In this document: positions 17,144 to 25,843 of the stretch, one piece after another
Position numbering within the stretch: position 1 is the stretch's first letter
Layout of the letters: every line of letters starts with the position of its first letter
Assembly: GCA_902826605.1 (NCBI GenBank)
Contig: CADEFM010000013.1
Location: forward strand, 1-64,000
DNA: 64,000 nucleotides
Reading direction: 5' to 3'
From: an uncultured Acidobacteriota bacterium
GTDB lineage: Bacteria; Acidobacteriota; Terriglobia; Bryobacterales; Bryobacteraceae
Position numbers and translations under genes: made by a program
Notes under the pieces: model-generated
What the model was told of the DNA's origin: nothing
Database searches by the model: none
The model's input: the letters and a program-made list of their open reading frames with translations, nothing else

Positions 17144-17629
17144 ATGGAGCAGGCAAATCCTGGAATCGAGAAAGCGACATTCGGCGCTGGCTGTTTCTGG
17201 GGCGTTGAAGAGACGTTCCGGCGGTTGGCGGGGGCGAAGTCCACGGCGGTCGGATATATGGGCGGTACGCTCGATCACCCCACCTATCAAGACGTCTGCA
17301 CGGATCGCACTGGACACGCCGAAGTGGTAGAGGTGACGTTCGACCCCCAAGTGATCTCCTATCATGATCTGCTGGAAGTATTTTGGGAGAATCACAATCC
17401 CATGACGCTGAACCGCCAGGGTCCGGACGTGGGCGCGCAGTACCGCTCGGTCATCTTCGTTCACTCGGAAGCGCAGGCAGCCGAAGCGCGCGCATCCCGC
17501 GAGGCCGCCCAGGCGCGGTTTCCCAGGCCGATCGTTACGGAGATTACGCCGGCCACGGCATTCTGGCGTGCCGAAGAATATCATCAGCAATATTTGGAAA
17601 AGCGGGGATTGAGCCACTGCCACACGTAG
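17144..17629 (+). CDS. msrA: Peptide methionine sulfoxide reductase A
   Basis: A 161-residue MsrA reducing methionine-S-sulfoxide in proteins. The catalytic motif FGAGCFWGVE has nucleophile Cys17; VGYMGG and GHAEVVEVTFDP follow. A C-terminal Cys in LSHCHT is a likely resolving Cys. The ATG at 17144 leaves only 40 bases to the divergent DUF192 gene, so the promoters overlap. Full length. Confidence 0.96.
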   Translation: MEQANPGIEKATFGAGCFWGVEETFRRLAGAKSTAVGYMGGTLDHPTYQDVCTDRTGHAEVVEVTFDPQVISYHDLLEVFWENHNPMTLNRQGPDVGAQYRSVIFVHSEAQAAEARASREAAQARFPRPIVTEITPATAFWRAEEYHQQYLEKRGLSHCHT

Positions 17630-17678
17630 GCGCAGTTTCTTGCCTTCGCGCCGCTCGCGCCGGGAAGTTTATTCAAGC

Positions 17679-19046
17679 ATGAAAATCGGTTTCGTCAGTT
17701 TGGGGTGCCCCAAGAACCTCGTGGATACCGAGGTGATGATGGGGCAGCTCACCCAAGACGGTCATGAGTTGACGCCCCACCCATCGGACGCCGACGTGAT
17801 TGTGGTGAACACGTGCAGCTTCATCGATCCGGCCAAGCAGGAATCCGTCGACACCATTCTCGAAATGGCCGAGTACAAGAAAACCGGTCGCGCGCAAAAG
17901 TTGATCGTCGCTGGGTGCCTGGTGGAGCGCTATCGCGACGACATCCGCAAGAACATGCCGGAAGTGGATGGCGTCATCGGCACCAATGAACTGGAACGCA
18001 TCACCGCGTTGTGCGAAGGCGTGGAGCCTCTGGCCAATCCGCTGGACGCGTATCTTTACCACGATCTGACGCCGCGGGTGCTCACCACACCCAAGCATTA
18101 CGCCTACGTCAAGATCGCCGAAGGCTGCGATCACCCATGTACCTTCTGCGTGATCCCGCAGTATCGCGGAAAATTTCGGAGCCGGCGGTTTGAATCGGTC
18201 ATTTCCGAAGCAACGCGCCTGTTCGCGCAAGGCGTGCGCGAGATCAATCTGATCGGGCAGGACACAACCTGCTACGGTGAAGACTTCGGTCTGAAGGACG
18301 GCCTGGCGATGCTGCTGGAGCGCTTGGCCAACATCGAAACCGCCCAACCTAAGTGGGTGCGATTCCTCTATGCCTATCCCAACAAAGTCACCCAGAAGCT
18401 GCTGGATACCATCGCGGCGAACGAAGCTCTGGTGAAGTACATCGATATGCCGTTGCAGCACGCCAGCGCGCCAGTGCTCAAGCGCATGAAGCGCGGCGCG
18501 CACGGTGATATCTTCTTAAAGCTGTTGGAACGCATTCGGCGCACCATCCCGGGCGTGGCCATAAGAACCAGCATGATCGTTGGTTTCCCCGGCGAGACGG
18601 ACAAGGATTTTGAGGAGCTATGCCAGTTCGTCGAAGTTGCCAGGTTCGACAGATTGGGTGTTTTCTCATACTCCGATGAGGACTCCAGCAAGAGCTTCGA
18701 ACTGGACGGCAAAGTGGACGCGCGCACTATCTATAACCGCAAGCGCCATCTCATGAGCCTTCAGCGCAAGATTTCTCGGGCGCAAAACCGCAAACTGGTT
18801 GGTCACGAGCTGCAAGTGCTGGTTGAGGGTCCGACAGAAGATTCCGAGCTGGTTTGGGAAGCTCGTCTTTCCACGCAAGCACCGGGCATTGATGGCGTAT
18901 GTTACATCTCTCATCCCGGCGAGCAGCCGCTGCGCGCGGGCGATATTCGAACCATGAGAATTGTCAAAGCCCACGACTATGAACTGACCGGTGATCTGGT
19001 GGACGAGCCGGCACTTGCCTCCCACACTCTGTTTCAGATCGTATGA
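17679..19046 (+). CDS. rimO: Ribosomal protein S12 methylthiotransferase RimO
   Basis: A 455-residue radical-SAM methylthiotransferase that modifies the conserved Asp of ribosomal protein S12. UPF0004 domain: FVSLGCPKNLVDTEVM (Cys10), NTCSFIDPAKQESVD and a third Cys in VAGCLVERY. The radical-SAM motif is CDHPCTFC, followed by a C-terminal TRAM domain. The CPKNLVD form and length mark RimO rather than MiaB. Its stop overlaps the yacG start as ATGA. Confidence 0.96.
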   Translation: MKIGFVSLGCPKNLVDTEVMMGQLTQDGHELTPHPSDADVIVVNTCSFIDPAKQESVDTILEMAEYKKTGRAQKLIVAGCLVERYRDDIRKNMPEVDGVIGTNELERITALCEGVEPLANPLDAYLYHDLTPRVLTTPKHYAYVKIAEGCDHPCTFCVIPQYRGKFRSRRFESVISEATRLFAQGVREINLIGQDTTCYGEDFGLKDGLAMLLERLANIETAQPKWVRFLYAYPNKVTQKLLDTIAANEALVKYIDMPLQHASAPVLKRMKRGAHGDIFLKLLERIRRTIPGVAIRTSMIVGFPGETDKDFEELCQFVEVARFDRLGVFSYSDEDSSKSFELDGKVDARTIYNRKRHLMSLQRKISRAQNRKLVGHELQVLVEGPTEDSELVWEARLSTQAPGIDGVCYISHPGEQPLRAGDIRTMRIVKAHDYELTGDLVDEPALASHTLFQIV

Positions 19047-19213
19047 AATGTCCGATTTGCGGAAAAGCAGTTCAGTTTGAGGATCCAGAGATGCCGTTTT
19101 GCAGCGAGCGCTGCCGCCTGATCGATTTGGGCAATTGGGCGTCTGAAAAATATGTAATTCCGGCTCCTCTGGAACCCGAGGACGATCCATTGAGAGCAGA
19201 GGACGACGAGTGA
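19043..19213 (+). CDS. yacG: DNA gyrase inhibitor YacG (zinc finger)
   Basis: A 56-residue gene. It encodes MKCPICGKAV at the start and CSERCRLIDLGNW in the middle: four Cys (C3, C6, C20, C24) in the YacG zinc-ribbon spacing, then an acidic tail. In E. coli YacG binds gyrase GyrB and blocks its DNA binding. The ATG overlaps the rimO stop (ATGA) and its stop overlaps the pgpA GTG start (GTGA), so all three are probably translated in tandem. Confidence 0.9.
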   Translation: MKCPICGKAVQFEDPEMPFCSERCRLIDLGNWASEKYVIPAPLEPEDDPLRAEDDE

Positions 19214-19674
19214 ACACGGTGGCTCGTGCCATTGCCACATGGTTCGGCTGCGGATATGCGCCCAAGGCGCCCGGCACCGTAGGATCGCTTGCCGCCCTGG
19301 CAATCGCATGGGTGTTATATCGCTTTGCCGGGTTTCCCTCCACCTGGCTGGTTTGGCTGTGCATTCCACTGTTGCCGGTTGCAGTGTGGGCAGCCGATGT
19401 GGTCGCGCGGGAAGGCGGCCGCAAAGACCCGCAGATCGTCGTAGTGGATGAGGTTCTGGGTCAATGGATGACCCTGGGCGGCGCTCTCACTCTGAATTGG
19501 AAGAGCTGGCTGCTGGGTTTCTTATTGTTCCGCGCCTTCGATATTTGGAAACCTCCGCCGGTGCGTCAATTGGAACGGTTGCCGGGCGGAGCGGGCATCG
19601 TGGCCGACGACATGATGGCAGGCGTGTATGGCGCGCTTGTGTTGTTCGCCGCTGGATGGTTCAATCTTTATTAG
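19210..19674 (+). CDS. pgpA: Phosphatidylglycerophosphatase A
   Basis: A 154-residue integral membrane phosphatase that converts phosphatidylglycerol phosphate to phosphatidylglycerol. Motifs TWFGCGYAPKAPGTVGSLAA, VVDEVLGQWMTL and DIWKPPPVRQLERLPGG.. ..VADDMMAG are typical PgpA, with 3-4 membrane helices. A GTG start overlaps the yacG stop. Confidence 0.93.
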   Translation: MNTVARAIATWFGCGYAPKAPGTVGSLAALAIAWVLYRFAGFPSTWLVWLCIPLLPVAVWAADVVAREGGRKDPQIVVVDEVLGQWMTLGGALTLNWKSWLLGFLLFRAFDIWKPPPVRQLERLPGGAGIVADDMMAGVYGALVLFAAGWFNLY

Positions 19675-19697
19675 CTCTCCGTTTCTAACTCCTGGCC

Positions 19698-20726
19698 ATG
19701 GCATTCCGTAAATCATCCGACTCGCGTCCGCAGATTCTCTCCGTCGCCCCCGCCGCCGCCATTCCAGGCGGCGAATTTCAGGTGCGCGGGAAAGGTTTCG
19801 GTTCCGCGGACCGGCCGCACGTGCGTTTTGGAGACCGCCCTGCATCTCTGGTGGCCGGCTCGGATTCCTTCTTGATCGTGCGTGTTCCAGACGGCGTGCT
19901 GAGCGCCGATCTTGTGGTGGGAAGAAATGGCGAGGCCAGCGTCCCGCGTTCTTGTGCGGTGGGGATGCAGATTTCCGATAACATGCACCCCGTGGCCAAC
20001 CCGGCCGTGGATCGCGCCGGAAATATTTACACCACATTTAGCGGAGCCCGTGGACAGAAAACTCCTGTGTCCATTTATAAAGCCGAACCGCGTGGTGAAC
20101 TCGCGCCTTTCGTTAGCGACGTGACGAATGCCACTGGTCTGGCGTTTGATTCCGAAGACGGGCTCTGTGTCTCCAGCCGCCACGAAGGAACCGTGTACAA
20201 GATTTCCGCGACGGGTGGTATTTCCGTATTCGTAGAAGGCATGGGGGTAGCTACCGGCATCACATTCGATCACGACGACAACCTGTTTGTGGGGGATCGC
20301 AGTGGCACCATTTTCAAGGTAAGTCCACAACGGCAGATCTATGTTTTTGCCACGCTCGAACCCTCAATCGCGGCCTATCATATCGCTATCGGCCCGGACG
20401 ATTGCCTGTACGTCACCGGTCCCACCACGTCCAGCTACGACGCCGTGCACCGCGTGAAACCGTCTGGTCACGTGGAGCTATTTTTTCGAGGTCTGGGACG
20501 TCCGCAAGGGCTGGCCTTCGACGCAAAGGGCAATTTGTACGTGGCCGCTTCGTACGGAGGACGGCGTGGGATTGTTTCCATCGACCCCAATGCAAAAGCG
20601 GAGCTATTTCTGTCCGGTCCTTCCATCGTCGGATTGGCGTTTTCCCCGACGCGTGAACTCATCGTCGCCACCAATAACGCCTTGTTCCGCGTGGATGTGG
20701 GGATCGACGGCCTGCGGAGTTCATGA
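19698..20726 (+). CDS. IPT/TIG plus NHL/SMP-30-like beta-propeller protein
   Basis: A 342-residue protein with a short IPT/TIG domain (about 10-90: PQILSVAPAAAIPGGEFQVRG, SADLVVGRNGEAS) and then NHL/SMP-30-like propeller blades (GLAFDSEDGLCVSSRHEGTV, GITFDHDDNLFVGDRSGTIF, GLAFDAKGNLYVAASYG). No signal peptide is evident, which is unusual for this fold. It follows pgpA by 23 bases and may belong to the rimO operon. Function unknown; a binding or lactonase-like role cannot be told apart. Confidence 0.8.
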   Translation: MAFRKSSDSRPQILSVAPAAAIPGGEFQVRGKGFGSADRPHVRFGDRPASLVAGSDSFLIVRVPDGVLSADLVVGRNGEASVPRSCAVGMQISDNMHPVANPAVDRAGNIYTTFSGARGQKTPVSIYKAEPRGELAPFVSDVTNATGLAFDSEDGLCVSSRHEGTVYKISATGGISVFVEGMGVATGITFDHDDNLFVGDRSGTIFKVSPQRQIYVFATLEPSIAAYHIAIGPDDCLYVTGPTTSSYDAVHRVKPSGHVELFFRGLGRPQGLAFDAKGNLYVAASYGGRRGIVSIDPNAKAELFLSGPSIVGLAFSPTRELIVATNNALFRVDVGIDGLRSS

Positions 20727-20792
20727 TGCAGGCGGGTCAGAATCGCGCAATCACTCCCTGCCTGAACCGTTCGGGTAGCATTGGGACGTCTC

Positions 20793-23141
20793 CTAGAAGC
20801 GCATCGTAAGGCCGATACGCAGCGCACGCGAAAAGCCTGGCGTAATGTTGTTATTGCTGTGAGCGCTGACGAAGTATTTGTTATCCGTTAGATTCTCGAC
20901 ATTCGCTTGCAGCCGCACCTTCTCGGTAAGCGAATAGTAAAGGGCTGCGTCAGTACGTGTGAAGCTTGGAATCACGACCGTATTGTCTATACCTGCCCAC
21001 ATATCGGCTTGGTGAATGATTCCCAGTCCTCCGCTGAGCCGTGACATGATACGGTAGTTGTTCCAAAGGGAGAAGTTGTGGTGCGGGACCATTGCTATTT
21101 GTGCGCCCAGCCGAGCCGCCGAGGTTGCGCTGCTGATAAATGCATTCTGGTAGGAGTAGCCACCCGCAACCGTCCAAGCCCGGGTGATGCTGCCGCTGAT
21201 ACCCAACTCATATCCGTTGGTGCGCTGGCTTCCTGTCTGAAAGATAACGGCGGGATTATTAGGATCGACAGATCGCGTATTCGTGCGATTCAACCGATAC
21301 AAAGCTGCGGTTATGGAAAGATAGCGGCGTACGTCCCACTTAATTCCCCCCTCATAGTTCGTAAATTTCTCGGGTTTGAGGGTTTCAGTAGTTGCGTCGA
21401 GCGACCCGAACTGATCCCCCGAACTTGGTAAATAAGCGATGCTGTAGTTGAAGTAGAGAGACAGCGGAGCAATCGGCTTCACCACGATCCCGGCGCGAGG
21501 CGAAATTAGATTGTCTTTGCGCCGCCGATCCTCATTATTTCGGTTGTTGTGGAACCTAAGATCGAAACGATCGAAGCGCACGCCGCCCACGACTTGAACG
21601 AAACGGGACAGATTTACCTGATCCTGAATGTAGGTGGCAGCAACGGTGTTCACGGGCCGGTTGTCGGCGTCGGTGGCCGCTTGACGCCACGTGACCGGAG
21701 TAAAATCCGTGGGATTTCGGAACGCAACATCAATCGAGGCGGCCGTGTTATTAAAGAAGGCTGTTTGACGAAAATTCGCCGTGGATTGGCGTCCGAATTC
21801 CGCTCCCCAAAGTAAAGTATGCTCGATTGGCCCCGTCGATTTGCGGTATGTCACGTCGGTTTGATTGAAGGCGTTATCGCGTTGAGTCGCCGTATTGTAG
21901 CCCGACAGATTCACCAATGTCGCCGTGGGATCGACAGCCCCTGGGAACACATTTTGATAGAACTTGTCGTAGGTCCCAAAGAGCGTACTGTTACGGACGT
22001 TCAGCCCCGGACCAAGCTGGCGCTCGACGATGGCCGATCCCAGGTGCACGCCGGCGCGCGCCTGGCTCGCGTTAGGGTTGCCAAAAAAGGTGGATCGATG
22101 GGTAACGGCAGGCTGCCCTTGAAAGGAAGGTATCCCGCGATCTGTCACGCGGCCATCGTGAAAATATTCGTATCCGAGCCGGATCTTGGTTTTTTCGTCC
22201 GGAGTAACCGTAACGGTTGGTGCGATGCCGTACCGCTCCAGATTGAAGTAATTCCGAAAGCTGTCGGAATTCTCGTACATGCTATTCAGCCTAAAAGCGA
22301 ATTTACCGCCCAGCGGCTGATCGAGGTCACCGGAAACCCGCTTATTCCCAAACGATCCGCCTTGCAAGGAAATCTCACGAAGGGGAATAAATCCGGCCTC
22401 CTTCGTGACGCGATTGATCACTCCCCCGCCACCGCCACGGCCGAAAATCATGGCATTGGGTCCCTTGACGGCCTCCACGCGCTCCAAGTTATAAAGATCC
22501 CGGTAGTACTGAACATCGTCCCGCACGCCGTTGACGTAAAAATCCGAAGTCGTTGAGTTGCCGCGGATCACTGGCGCGTCCCGATGGCCTTCGCCCTGGG
22601 CCATCGTAACGCCAGGAACATACCGAACGACATCCGCCATGGTCATCATCAGCTGATCTTTGATTAACTCACGGCTCACGATTGTAATGGATTGCGGGAT
22701 GTCGAGGAGTGGAGTAGTAGTCTTTGTGGCAACGCTGGTCGCGATCACCTGATATCCAGCGGCTTCCGTCACCGTAACGGAGGTGCGCTGCTCGGATACT
22801 GGCAGCAGGATCTCAATTGGCGCGCTTGCCGCTTCGGCCACCGTCACCGGCTGTGAGACGTCCTGAAAGCCGTCTGCGGAAACCATCAACCGGTACTTAC
22901 CGATATTGAGAGGAAGAGAGAACTCACCGGTTGGGCCTGATACACTGGTCGCTCCTGGCGTCCGGCCTTCCGGCGTAGCGGCGATCCGGGCGCCTGCGAT
23001 TGGCGCATGCGTTTGATCGAAGATCTTGCCCTGGACAACTGATCCTGGCTGTTGAGCGTGCAAGAGACCCCACCACGTGCTCAGAAGCCATACCGCGCCC
23101 AGTGCCCGAAACGGCAAATGGGTTCGACCAACGAACTTCAT
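20793..23141 (-). CDS. TonB-dependent siderophore receptor with carboxypeptidase-like N-domain
   Basis: A 782-residue outer-membrane receptor: signal peptide 1-29, a carboxypeptidase-regulatory-like domain (about 32-115, GKIFDQTHAPIAGARI...), a plug (LLDIPQSITIVSRELIKDQ, ADVVRYVPGVTMAQGEG, VEAVKGPNAMIFGRGGGGGVIN) and a 22-strand barrel ending in LRIGLTMRF with a terminal Phe. The DIPQSI and RGPNAMLFGRG-like motifs are those of the FhuA/Fiu/FoxA siderophore group. It should import a ferric siderophore; the N-domain is typical of Acidobacteriota and Bacteroidota. A dyad lies 47 bases upstream. Confidence 0.93.
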   Translation of the reverse strand: MKFVGRTHLPFRALGAVWLLSTWWGLLHAQQPGSVVQGKIFDQTHAPIAGARIAATPEGRTPGATSVSGPTGEFSLPLNIGKYRLMVSADGFQDVSQPVTVAEAASAPIEILLPVSEQRTSVTVTEAAGYQVIATSVATKTTTPLLDIPQSITIVSRELIKDQLMMTMADVVRYVPGVTMAQGEGHRDAPVIRGNSTTSDFYVNGVRDDVQYYRDLYNLERVEAVKGPNAMIFGRGGGGGVINRVTKEAGFIPLREISLQGGSFGNKRVSGDLDQPLGGKFAFRLNSMYENSDSFRNYFNLERYGIAPTVTVTPDEKTKIRLGYEYFHDGRVTDRGIPSFQGQPAVTHRSTFFGNPNASQARAGVHLGSAIVERQLGPGLNVRNSTLFGTYDKFYQNVFPGAVDPTATLVNLSGYNTATQRDNAFNQTDVTYRKSTGPIEHTLLWGAEFGRQSTANFRQTAFFNNTAASIDVAFRNPTDFTPVTWRQAATDADNRPVNTVAATYIQDQVNLSRFVQVVGGVRFDRFDLRFHNNRNNEDRRRKDNLISPRAGIVVKPIAPLSLYFNYSIAYLPSSGDQFGSLDATTETLKPEKFTNYEGGIKWDVRRYLSITAALYRLNRTNTRSVDPNNPAVIFQTGSQRTNGYELGISGSITRAWTVAGGYSYQNAFISSATSAARLGAQIAMVPHHNFSLWNNYRIMSRLSGGLGIIHQADMWAGIDNTVVIPSFTRTDAALYYSLTEKVRLQANVENLTDNKYFVSAHSNNNITPGFSRALRIGLTMRF

Positions 23142-23555
23142 GCCAATGATCTCTTATCGGAGGGATGAGCGGCTAAGAGATTATATTTGCAACTCAATTG
23201 CATATTAAATAGTAGTTTACGAATTCAAAGTTGCGCTGTCAACAACATCGGCAAGCGGTTTGCATCTTGATTGCTGAAAGGGCACCCGCCCGCTGAAATC
23301 AACCACTTACAGGAGCGCTGCCCGAGCACGTTGCCCGTCTGTACCGGGAACTCGCTCGAGCCGAGGAGATTCGCGATTGTCGTCGAGGGCCATGTGGGTA
23401 GGAACGGGTCCAAGCTAGCAATCCGCAACAAACCACCCCGGGCGATGGCTGGAAAGTGTCCAGCGACGCGACCGGTAATGGCGGCCCCCAGAACAATTGT
23501 CGCGTACCGACCCTAGCTGATGATGTAAATCGCTGCCCGTTCCCGCCGGCAAGAT
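23142..23555. other. Gene-free stretch between TonB receptor and cytochrome gene
   Basis: About 414 bases with no ORF I can support. The part next to the receptor (23161-23220) is AT-rich and holds the dyad described separately, so it is probably the receptor promoter. The rest shows no terminator, RNA fold or repeat that I could see. Confidence 0.5.
23188..23202. promoter_or_regulatory. Dyad TGCAA-N5-TTGCA upstream of siderophore receptor
   Basis: A perfect 5-base inverted repeat, TGCAA CTCAA TTGCA, in an AT-rich block 47 bases before the receptor ATG. Outer bases extend the symmetry (AATATGCAA / TTGCAAATAT on the minus strand). Many Fur-family sites are AT-rich dyads with TTGCAA ends, so an iron-responsive operator is plausible but unproven. 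Confidence 0.4.
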
Positions 23556-24707
23556 TCAAGGCTTGCCGAATATTGCTGCGTCAATCGGGATATTTAGTTT
23601 TACGTCCGTCAACTGGAAGGAATCCCTTCCGTCTAGCCACGTGAGATTGTATTTAAAGGGAAATTTGATCCCCTCCACGTCGCGGTAGTCCGAATAGTCG
23701 ATCTGTGTGGGAATACGGCCAATCGGGGAAGCGCTATAACGAACCAGGCGCACCAACAGCCCAGACTCCTTATCGAAGTAGAGCGTTGCAAGGAACCCAC
23801 GGGGACCGCTGCCTTGAACTACTTGCACCTCTTTGTCCCCGATCGAGTCCAAGGCGCCGGCCCGCCAGTTGCTGAGCGCCTGCTTGATCTGGCCGGGGAA
23901 CGACAGCTGCGCATCCAGCCGGGCCCCGTCTAGTTCACTTCCCATCAGCTCGTATGCCGGGAACAGTCCGCGCGGGGATTTGATCCAACCCGCGCTGCCG
24001 TTGTAGGCCCGGGTGCTATCTCCGCGCTCCGGGTGCTCCTTAAAAGCGATGAGCGTCGTGCGCTGATCGGGAGCTTTCGCAAAGATTTGGACGGAACCAC
24101 CGCCCCCAAGCCCTTCGTAGCCTATACTCGTCCCGGTAGCGATGTAGCTCCTGAGTCCGGCGAGACGCTGGGTTCCGCCGAGCGCCTCGATATACTTGTC
24201 CAGGATTTGGGTGGCGGGAGGCTGTCCCTCGCCGGGGACGACAATGTCGTTCCTCTCGTCGTTCGGAGTGCCGTACAGGGTATCCAAAGCGATTGTCGTG
24301 GAGGGTAAGAATCGGCCATGATGGCAAGTCCAACAGGTCACCATCTGTGCGCCCCCAAAGTTCGTACGATTAATCACGGCGACCATTTCCACCATCCTGC
24401 GCGCCGTCTTCTTCTTGGGAGTGTCGAATTCCCAGTTCACCTTGTCGGTTCCGGCAGCGATATGACAATCCGCGCAGTCATAGCCGAGCGCGGCCGACAT
24501 GACGCCCATGCTCCCCAGGAAATCGCTCACCGGAAGTCCTTTGAGAGTGCTGGTGGTAACGTTCTTAAACGCCTCTCCGGCGGTTTGCGCTCTTGCCCCC
24601 GCAGCCGGGCCTTGCGCGGTGGCCTGGCCGACAAATGTGAGCCCGATCAGACACGCGCCAGTGCCCCCAGCAATAGCAAGCATGAGTTGGTTCGACCACC
24701 GTTTCAT
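23556..24707 (-). CDS. Secreted two-heme c-type cytochrome, reaction-centre-cytochrome-like
   Basis: A 383-residue exported protein. After a signal peptide (about 1-31) comes a ~110-residue domain with two heme sites, CADCH (78-82) and CWTCH (125-129), in a layout like half of the photosynthetic reaction-centre cytochrome c family: a Met-containing helix (ARRMVEMVAVIN) before the second CxxCH. The C-terminal ~240 residues (ILDKYIEALGGTQRLAGLRS... VRYSASPIGRIPTQIDYSDYRDV) look like an outer-membrane-lipoprotein-sorting type beta domain. The ATG at 24707 is chosen for the AAGGAGACAGG site before it. Likely a periplasmic electron carrier. Confidence 0.82.
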   Translation of the reverse strand: MKRWSNQLMLAIAGGTGACLIGLTFVGQATAQGPAAGARAQTAGEAFKNVTTSTLKGLPVSDFLGSMGVMSAALGYDCADCHIAAGTDKVNWEFDTPKKKTARRMVEMVAVINRTNFGGAQMVTCWTCHHGRFLPSTTIALDTLYGTPNDERNDIVVPGEGQPPATQILDKYIEALGGTQRLAGLRSYIATGTSIGYEGLGGGGSVQIFAKAPDQRTTLIAFKEHPERGDSTRAYNGSAGWIKSPRGLFPAYELMGSELDGARLDAQLSFPGQIKQALSNWRAGALDSIGDKEVQVVQGSGPRGFLATLYFDKESGLLVRLVRYSASPIGRIPTQIDYSDYRDVEGIKFPFKYNLTWLDGRDSFQLTDVKLNIPIDAAIFGKP

Positions 24708-24936
24708 ATCCTGTCTCCTTGGCGAAACCGCATTGCGGGAGAATGCCGAGAATTTGATTCGGGCATTTGCCGACATTCAGTATACATTCAATCACCCTTC
24801 CCGATTCCACCCTCGGTGCTGCCTGAGAGACAGGTAGAGGGTTCATTTGAGCTCTCATGCTATCCTGTGAGGCTCGGTCGAGAAAGGAGAGTTTCAAAAT
24901 GTCAGCCACATAGCAGCCCCGAGGAGGGGCGACAAT

Positions 24937-25647
24937 TTGAAACCATATTTTGGCAAGCAGGTGATTGAAGCGCCGCGCCGTGGATCGCGTAGTGCCACAA
25001 GTGCGAAGGCGCGTTTTTACGGGCGATTGGAATGCGATCCGGAGGATGGCTGGGATTACGACGGTTTTACGCGTCTGCCGGTGAGCAGGCGACAGGAAGG
25101 CTACCACAACAAGAAGATCGGCTCTAAGAGCTTTTCCGACGTGCTCGGCCCGATTCGCAACTACCTTCAGAGCAGCATCGGACGCCCATGGAATGACGTG
25201 TATTCTGAATTGCGCCGCGAGTTGGGAAGCGGTGCATGGCCAATCCGTCACATTCTTGAACAGCACGTCGATGTTTCGACGCATACCTACAGGGGCGTGG
25301 ACGGTAACGTCTGGGTCACGGGCACATTGGGGCGGCGCGGCTGGGCTCCCCATGCCGTCGAATCCCGGTCTGGTGAGTTTTATGTGGACCCAGAAACCGG
25401 CATCCTGCGTTACAGCGGACAGCGCAAACGGTGGCGCTGGACGAGAGAGAAGAAAGCTGACCGAATGGAGATTGATGGCATTCGGTATGGGCTAGTCAAC
25501 GGACTATGGTTCGTTGTTGCTGAGGTAGAGTACGTGCAAAGGGGGAAAACGATTACTGAAACCCGTACGATCAAGTCCTGTTCGAAGCGCGAAATCCGCA
25601 TGATTCGCCAACGGCTTGCAACTGGATCAGCGCAGCCACGTTACTAG
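24937..25647 (+). CDS. Conserved hypothetical protein
   Basis: A 236-residue, basic, probably cytoplasmic protein with no signal peptide and no membrane segment. Notable segments are RRQEGYHNKKIGSKSFSDVL, SSIGRPWNDVYSELRRELG and a Trp/Arg-rich stretch (SGQRKRWRWTREKKADRM). I have a weak memory of RPWNxVYSE-type hypothetical proteins in Planctomycetes and Acidobacteria, but no function. It opens leftward of nothing obvious and is divergent from the cytochrome gene. Confidence 0.7.
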   Translation: MKPYFGKQVIEAPRRGSRSATSAKARFYGRLECDPEDGWDYDGFTRLPVSRRQEGYHNKKIGSKSFSDVLGPIRNYLQSSIGRPWNDVYSELRRELGSGAWPIRHILEQHVDVSTHTYRGVDGNVWVTGTLGRRGWAPHAVESRSGEFYVDPETGILRYSGQRKRWRWTREKKADRMEIDGIRYGLVNGLWFVVAEVEYVQRGKTITETRTIKSCSKREIRMIRQRLATGSAQPRY

Positions 25648-25737
25648 CGTAGAAGCGCTTTGATCCCGATTCCCACCCCTGCCTCCCCACGCCTACTCGG
25701 CGTCATTCTTGGATTGAAAAATGCCGGCCGCCCATGC

Positions 25738-25766
25738 TTGACGGGCGTATCAAATGAGAATAGACT
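25738..25766 (+). promoter_or_regulatory. Possible promoter of the DUF6152 gene at 25844
   Basis: TTGACG (25738-25743), 17 bases, then TAGACT (25761-25766): five of six at -35 and four of six at -10 with ideal spacing, about 78 bases before the ATG. Confidence 0.45.
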
Positions 25767-25843
25767 TAAACGCTAGAAAGCATGTGTCGCCTGGCATGGA
25801 TTGATGCCCGGCGAAAGATCTGGACAGGAGCTTGGGGGAACTT

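Noticed and set aside
17673-18503. A 276-codon minus-strand frame opposite rimO
   Set aside because: rimO is certain from its Cys motifs; the opposite frame has no recognisable domain and a His/Arg-rich shadow composition.
24565-25353. A 262-codon minus-strand frame across the hypothetical gene and the cytochrome start
   Set aside because: It overlaps two better supported genes and contains no motif or ribosome-binding site.
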